From positions 1 through 64,000 of the forward strand of contig DATEZO010000231.1 of NCBI GenBank assembly GCA_035255485.1: DNA of 64,000 nucleotides, given 5' to 3'. The translations under genes were made by a program, and so were the position numbers. The stretch's first letter is position 1. Every line of letters starts with the position of its first letter. The DNA comes from DATEZO01 sp035255485 (lineage in GTDB: Bacteria; Pseudomonadota; Gammaproteobacteria; Burkholderiales; Burkholderiaceae_D). The notes beneath the pieces were generated by a model that saw only the letters and a list, made by a program, of their open reading frames with translations, did no database searches and was not told the DNA's origin. Below are positions 59,827 to 64,000 of the stretch, one piece after another.

Positions 59827-62800
59827 GACGCTGCGTTCGCAGCGGATTCCAGTTGCCGAAGAAACCCAGTCAACGTGTTTGCATCGGCAGCCGATGCCAC
59901 GTTTATAGTAGTGTTTTTACCAGGCATGTTGATATTGACCGTGTGTGTACTATTGCCTGCAAGCGGTGCCGATTCCTGCGGCTGCTGTGCTGCGTTGCCG
60001 GAACCTAGCGCCGGCAGGCCCACATCGGGTGCATTCAATGCGCCCGATGCATCTGGGTCTTTCCAGGCGCCGCCGGCATCCGGAATTGGTTGACGGCGGG
60101 AGCGTCGCATTTGCCCGTTTGCGTCGGTATAAACCCAATTGCCGTTTGCATCCATCCACGGGGCAGGTGCGCTGGTAAATTCAAGTGCTTTTCCCTGCGC
60201 GTCTGATGAGAATTTATCCTTGTTGTAAAACAGGTTGTCATTGACCCGCTGGACGCCGTCCGCCAATCGATTTGCACTGCTTGCAGCGCGATCCATGGAG
60301 CCGGCCATGCCATCATAACTATCCGCGGCGTTCCTGTTTGCCTTTGCGGCTTCATCAGTTGCATTTTTGACGCGCCCGATACGATCCGCCATTTCGTCGC
60401 TAATATCGGCCTGCTTCAGTTTTACTCTGGCAAGTGCTTCCAGTGCATCCAGTTCCTTTTTCCGTGCATCGGTAAGTTTGCCCTGCATTTCCAGTTCGGC
60501 CCGGTCGACAGCTATCTTGGCCAATGTCGCCTCCGCCTCCGCGCGTATTGCTTCCGCCTGCAGTCGCAATAGTTCAATTTCAAGTTCGCGAATGCGGTTG
60601 GCTGCTTCCATTGCGGCCTTTTCATCACCCTTGGCTCTGGCGATCGCTTCCACAGTGCGCGTCTGCTCAATGGCTAGCTGAATGCCGGCCTGTTCTAAAC
60701 TGAATGACGCCTGCTTGGCGTGCGCGTTGGCTTCGATTTTTTCCTTTTGATCGGCCAGGGCATCGGCGTATAGCGCCGCGGCGCGCGCCGCGGCCAGCTC
60801 GGCCTCCGTAACTTGCTGAGTGGTTGCAGTGCCTCTTTCTTTTGCCACTCTGAGCCGTTCAAGTTCGACTGTTGCCGCGGCATATGCGCTGCGCAGTTCA
60901 AACAACCGGCCGGAATTGTCTTTGTGGACTTCGGCCTCTAACCTCGCTTGCTCCCTCAATACCCTCGATGCGTCGGCTTGTGCGATCGCCTTGTCAGCGT
61001 CCTGCTGGCGAATGTCAACAACTCGCTTAAGGTCTTCTACTTGCTTTTTCCGTTCAGGGGATTCGACTTTCATTTGCGCCAGCAATTTTTCTTTTTCGCG
61101 CAATTCCTGCTGTGCCACCATAAGCGCGTCGACTTTGGCAAGGGCCTCTTGCCGTACTGCCTTCTCTGTAGCTTCAGAGGCGGCAATTATCGCCTTACGG
61201 ATCTCTAATTCGTTGCCGGATAGCCGCGCAAGGGCAACGGATGCATCGCCCTCCGCCTTCCGTGCTGCAACCGCTTTTTCAGCAGTATGAACATTGTCGA
61301 TAGCACGTTGGTTAAGTAGATCAAAGGTTGCGGTGAGCTTTTCCCATGATGGCCGCGCCTGATCTGCTGTAGCCGCTGCTTTGGCATTGGCGGTTGCAAG
61401 TCGGCTCGTTTCAGCCGCTGTTTGGTCAAGCTTAGGTCCGACAAGATCAAGCGCCGCTTTTAGGATTGTTGACTGATCGGAAAAGCGCTGTACGCTCTCT
61501 TTGGCACGATCAAATTCCGCACTGACCTTGGCGCCAAAGTTCGAGAATGTGGCTTTGGTCCGTTCCAAAAAGCCGGTGAAATCCACCGTGAACAGTGACT
61601 TGTTGAAATCGCTGATTGTCGTGATGATGGCCTGCAGCCCGCCCACTGCAGTAGTGTGAAGTAGCAAGAACCCGTTCACTGCGGCCGATGTCGAGGCGGC
61701 GCCGATCCTGCCAAGTTCAAGGAGACTTTGCAGAATGCCCGAACTGCCAATTTCAGCAAGCGTTTCCGTGATGGCGTTTCGAAAGATAGTCCATTCTTGC
61801 CCCAGCGTCTTGCCGGCGTTGTCTCCGGCCTTGTAGGTCCGGTCAAGCGCTAACGCCAATTTCGGTAAAAGGTCAACCGCAAGCACTTGCCCGTCAGATA
61901 CCATCTTCACCAGTTGATCAGTGGTGATACCCAGGCCATCGGCGGCGGCCTTGAGCGCACCGGGCAAACGATCGCCCAATTGCCCGCGTAGTTCTTCCAT
62001 CGATACGGTGCCCTTGCTGACCATCTGAGCAAGGGCGTTCAGGGCGTCGGACGTCTCATCGGCTGATTTACCAGCGGCGGACATCGCCCGTGAAATCGAT
62101 TCAAAAACAACTCGGCTCTGTTCACCTTCCAGTGCAGTGCCCTTGGTTGATGCGGCAAACTGTGCATACGACTTGGCCGTCGATATCAGCTCGAGCCCTA
62201 ATTCTTTGGAAACTCCCTTTAGCCACGCCATTTCCTTGGAAGCGGCTTCCGATGAACCGGTGACAATGTGCAGGGTGCGGCCAATATTTTCGAGTTCGAC
62301 GTTAGCGCGGACAAACTCTGTAACCCCGGCAACGGATCCAAATAGTGCGGTCAGATGCACCCATGCACCGCGCGCAATCTCTCCCAATGAACGCAGAGAA
62401 CCGCCGGTTTTGTCGGCGTTGTCTCGCAATTCTTTTTGCCCAGCAATTTGCTGCTGATGGGCGTTTTTAATTTCAGCAGTCAGTTTCTGTTCCGCAGCTG
62501 CAGCCAGGCGCGCGCCTGTAGTCACATCCGCTAGCGCATCCTGTTTCTGACGAAGAGCGGCGCGTGAATCTAGAATAGCTGTACGCAGCGCCAGCACGTC
62601 CATGCGGTATTTGTCGGCATTACCGCCGGATGTCGCATATTCCAGTTTGAGGCGTGCCAGGGCTTCGCGTTGTTCGTCGAGGGCCCGCTTGGCTGCTTTG
62701 GCTTCCGCTTGCGCGGTAGACTCTGCGGCGCGTTGCTGCTTGGTCGTGTTCGTAAGTTCTGCCAGGGCCTCTTGCAGGTGTCCGGCGGCCGCGCCGCTTG

Positions 62801-62933
62801 TGCTGAATGCGCCGGCTGTTGCCTTTCCTTCAGCGGCAAGGGCATCAAGTTCTATTGCTAATTTTTCAACGCTGTCAGAGCCTTCAACGTCAACGCCAAG
62901 CGTTAGCCGAACGTCTCGATTATTGGTTGCCAT
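59823..62933 (-). CDS. Phage tail tape measure protein
   Basis: 1036 residues. The N-terminal tape-measure domain is seen at about 230-400 (LISTAKSYAQFAASTKGTAL, QLGDRLPGALKAAADGLGIT, LVKMVSDGQVLAVDLLPKLA). A short hydrophobic stretch lies near 420-450, and the rest is long Ala/Glu/Lys/Arg-rich coiled coil, ending with a Gly/Asn/Asp-rich part and VASAADANTLTGFLRQLES. It sets tail length in siphoviruses and myoviruses. The gene is intact. Confidence 0.9.
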   Translation of the reverse strand: MATNNRDVRLTLGVDVEGSDSVEKLAIELDALAAEGKATAGAFSTSGAAAGHLQEALAELTNTTKQQRAAESTAQAEAKAAKRALDEQREALARLKLEYATSGGNADKYRMDVLALRTAILDSRAALRQKQDALADVTTGARLAAAAEQKLTAEIKNAHQQQIAGQKELRDNADKTGGSLRSLGEIARGAWVHLTALFGSVAGVTEFVRANVELENIGRTLHIVTGSSEAASKEMAWLKGVSKELGLELISTAKSYAQFAASTKGTALEGEQSRVVFESISRAMSAAGKSADETSDALNALAQMVSKGTVSMEELRGQLGDRLPGALKAAADGLGITTDQLVKMVSDGQVLAVDLLPKLALALDRTYKAGDNAGKTLGQEWTIFRNAITETLAEIGSSGILQSLLELGRIGAASTSAAVNGFLLLHTTAVGGLQAIITTISDFNKSLFTVDFTGFLERTKATFSNFGAKVSAEFDRAKESVQRFSDQSTILKAALDLVGPKLDQTAAETSRLATANAKAAATADQARPSWEKLTATFDLLNQRAIDNVHTAEKAVAARKAEGDASVALARLSGNELEIRKAIIAASEATEKAVRQEALAKVDALMVAQQELREKEKLLAQMKVESPERKKQVEDLKRVVDIRQQDADKAIAQADASRVLREQARLEAEVHKDNSGRLFELRSAYAAATVELERLRVAKERGTATTQQVTEAELAAARAAALYADALADQKEKIEANAHAKQASFSLEQAGIQLAIEQTRTVEAIARAKGDEKAAMEAANRIRELEIELLRLQAEAIRAEAEATLAKIAVDRAELEMQGKLTDARKKELDALEALARVKLKQADISDEMADRIGRVKNATDEAAKANRNAADSYDGMAGSMDRAASSANRLADGVQRVNDNLFYNKDKFSSDAQGKALEFTSAPAPWMDANGNWVYTDANGQMRRSRRQPIPDAGGAWKDPDASGALNAPDVGLPALGSGNAAQQPQESAPLAGNSTHTVNINMPGKNTTINVASAADANTLTGFLRQLESAANAAS

Positions 62934-62953
62934 AGCGGCCTTTCATGCGGCTA

Positions 62954-63268
62954 TTACACGCGGTGGAATGAACAGTTAGGACCGGAGGACTTGCGAACAG
63001 GTGTGAAGCCTTCCAGTATGGCGCCAGCGATTGCCGCACCGTTGGAGATATACGTGCCACTAGCCCGCTCTATCATGTGTTTGATTGCGTAGCTATCACG
63101 GCGTGCGAGAATCTGCGGGCGGTCCGGCGTTGTGGTAAGCCACTTGCGCACGGCCGCAACCTGGCTGAGAAATTCAGCGTCCCGTATCGGGGGAACTGAC
63201 CCGAACCCGAATTTTCCAAGGTCCGGGTACGTGGTGAAAACGTGGCGAATGTCTTGCGCGGATGTCAT
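62954..63268 (-). CDS. Phage protein, unknown function, before the tape measure gene
   Basis: 104 residues. It starts with ATGA overlap of the gene at 63265-63711. No named family recognised; the sequence (MTSAQDIRHVFTTYPDLGKF, AVRKWLTTTPDRPQILARRD) is mixed alpha/beta-like. Its place right before the tape measure gene suggests a tail-assembly role, which is only inference. Confidence 0.6.
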   Translation of the reverse strand: MTSAQDIRHVFTTYPDLGKFGFGSVPPIRDAEFLSQVAAVRKWLTTTPDRPQILARRDSYAIKHMIERASGTYISNGAAIAGAILEGFTPVRKSSGPNCSFHRV

Positions 63269-63711
63269 GCGGAACAGAATTGGCCGATTAGGTATGCGCT
63301 TTCGCGGGTAGCGTTTGTCAGTTCAATAAGCAAGGGCATGCTTTCTTCGGTGAGCCGGGTGAGTTGTTTGATGATTTCGGTTCTTGCTTCGCCGCGCGCC
63401 ACATATGCAGATTTCTTTTCTTCAATCACTGCATCCGACCCATCTTCGATATCGTCGACTTTCTTGTCGACGGCGGCATTCAACTCCCTGGCCGCGTGCA
63501 GTTGATCCGCGTCGGCTTGCACCAACCGGAGTTCCAGCGCTGCAATGGCCCCCTTGATCGTCCCAATTCGTTTTTTCAGATCGACAGCGCGATTGCTAAT
63601 GTCTCTAAGTTCGGGTTTGATCTTTTCACGAAGCGCCGATGAAATTGCGCTCTCATTGCATCCTTTCGCGCGCATCTCGCGTTCTATTTGTTTGCGTTCG
63701 TTTTCCGTCAT
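63265..63711 (-). CDS. Coiled-coil phage protein, unknown function
   Basis: 148 residues from ATG 63711 (MTENERKQIEREMRAKGCN), which overlaps the stop of the next gene as ATGA; the frame to 63726 is less likely. Charged helices with heptad-like spacing (RAVDLKKRIGTIKGAIAALE, LRLVQADADQLHAARELNAA) run through the length. No named family. Confidence 0.6.
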   Translation of the reverse strand: MTENERKQIEREMRAKGCNESAISSALREKIKPELRDISNRAVDLKKRIGTIKGAIAALELRLVQADADQLHAARELNAAVDKKVDDIEDGSDAVIEEKKSAYVARGEARTEIIKQLTRLTEESMPLLIELTNATRESAYLIGQFCSA

Positions 63712-63995
63712 TCTGCAGGCCTCCAAGTCAGCGTATAAGCCGGATCCGCATCGGCGCGGTAGTCGATTTCTTCGCCGGCCTGCTCGGCTTCCCGGATCAA
63801 ATTTTCTTCATCGATCTGTGCCTGGTGCAGATCGTCGCTGAGTTCAGACAGGCGGCGCGTCCGCACTAGCGGCCCATGGCCTTCCGGAACGGTCGCCAGC
63901 CCTTTATTGATTGCTTTCCGAACCGTATCCGCGCCCACCAAAAGAACGAATAGCGGCCCCAGGTCAACCGACATGCCGCGCACATGCACGGTCAT
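63708..63995 (-). CDS. Small phage protein at window edge, unknown function
   Basis: 95 residues from ATG 63995; ATG 63974 is also possible. N-terminal hydrophobic part (LGPLFVLLVGADTVRKAINK), then acidic helix (RRLSELSDDLHQAQIDEENL). The window edge lies 5 bases upstream. Chained by ATGA overlap to the next gene. Confidence 0.55.
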   Translation of the reverse strand: MTVHVRGMSVDLGPLFVLLVGADTVRKAINKGLATVPEGHGPLVRTRRLSELSDDLHQAQIDEENLIREAEQAGEEIDYRADADPAYTLTWRPAE

Positions 63996-64000
63996 AAATT

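Overview
The window is bacterial chromosome of a betaproteobacterium in the Burkholderiales. The gene order (surE-pcm-nlpD-rpoS; hfq-hflX-hflK-hflC-hisZ-purA; mdh / gntR-sdhCDAB-sdhE-gltA-sucA-sucB-lpdA; a DUF2863 gene) and the protein sequences point to Oxalobacteraceae, close to Herminiimonas/Janthinobacterium. That family-level placement is inference from recognisable sequence, not from a search.

Layout. 0-6.1 kb: end of a cyclophilin gene and lpxH on +, then yceH, cysE and the rnr-rlmB pair on -. 6.2-6.4 kb: tRNA-Leu(CAG) behind a near-consensus promoter. 6.6-22.5 kb: a long minus-strand series. Read in transcription order it is rlmN-pilF-rodZ-ispG-hisS-yfgM-bamB-der, then hfq-hflX-hflK-hflC, a broken DUF2065 gene, hisZ-purA and a phosphoribosyltransferase gene. 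It covers RNA modification, pilus and cell shape, isoprenoid, translation, outer-membrane assembly, ribosome assembly, RNA chaperone and membrane quality control. 22.5-25.3 kb: ndk, a divergent YccA/Bax-inhibitor gene and rlmD. 25.4-29.1 kb: surE-pcm-nlpD-rpoS. 29.2-37 kb: a quinone oxidoreductase, a PilZ protein, dinG, a DUF465 protein, a PP2C phosphatase, a periplasmic coiled-coil protein and zapE. 37-55.3 kb: a large TCA-cycle cluster with a GntR regulator, divergent mdh, and a separate acnA preceded by a lysozyme-inhibitor-like gene. 55.6-58.2 kb: a DUF2863 protein and an M14 carboxypeptidase.

From 58.3 kb to the end lies accessory DNA around a tRNA-Pro(GGG): an ISAs1-type transposase remnant on one side, and on the other a prophage piece (excisionase-like protein, Lar-like zinc protein, tape measure protein and small tail-module genes). 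No integrase sits beside the tRNA, and no distal tail genes separate the tape measure gene from the excision module, so the element looks deleted or rearranged.

Points most worth a second look: the DUF2065 pseudogene with two in-frame stops between hflC and hisZ; a promoter-like element of about 75 bp present twice, 29 kb apart; several perfect palindromes (18 bp before gntR, 18 bp between a DUF465 gene and dinG, 10 bp before the oxidoreductase); a structured leader before sucA that fits the Burkholderiales sucA RNA motif; a histidine-rich tail on HisRS; and the rearranged prophage. I saw no CRISPR array, no rRNA genes and no clear novel defence system. Start sites were moved from the longest frame where ribosome-binding sites and family starts agree on a shorter protein.
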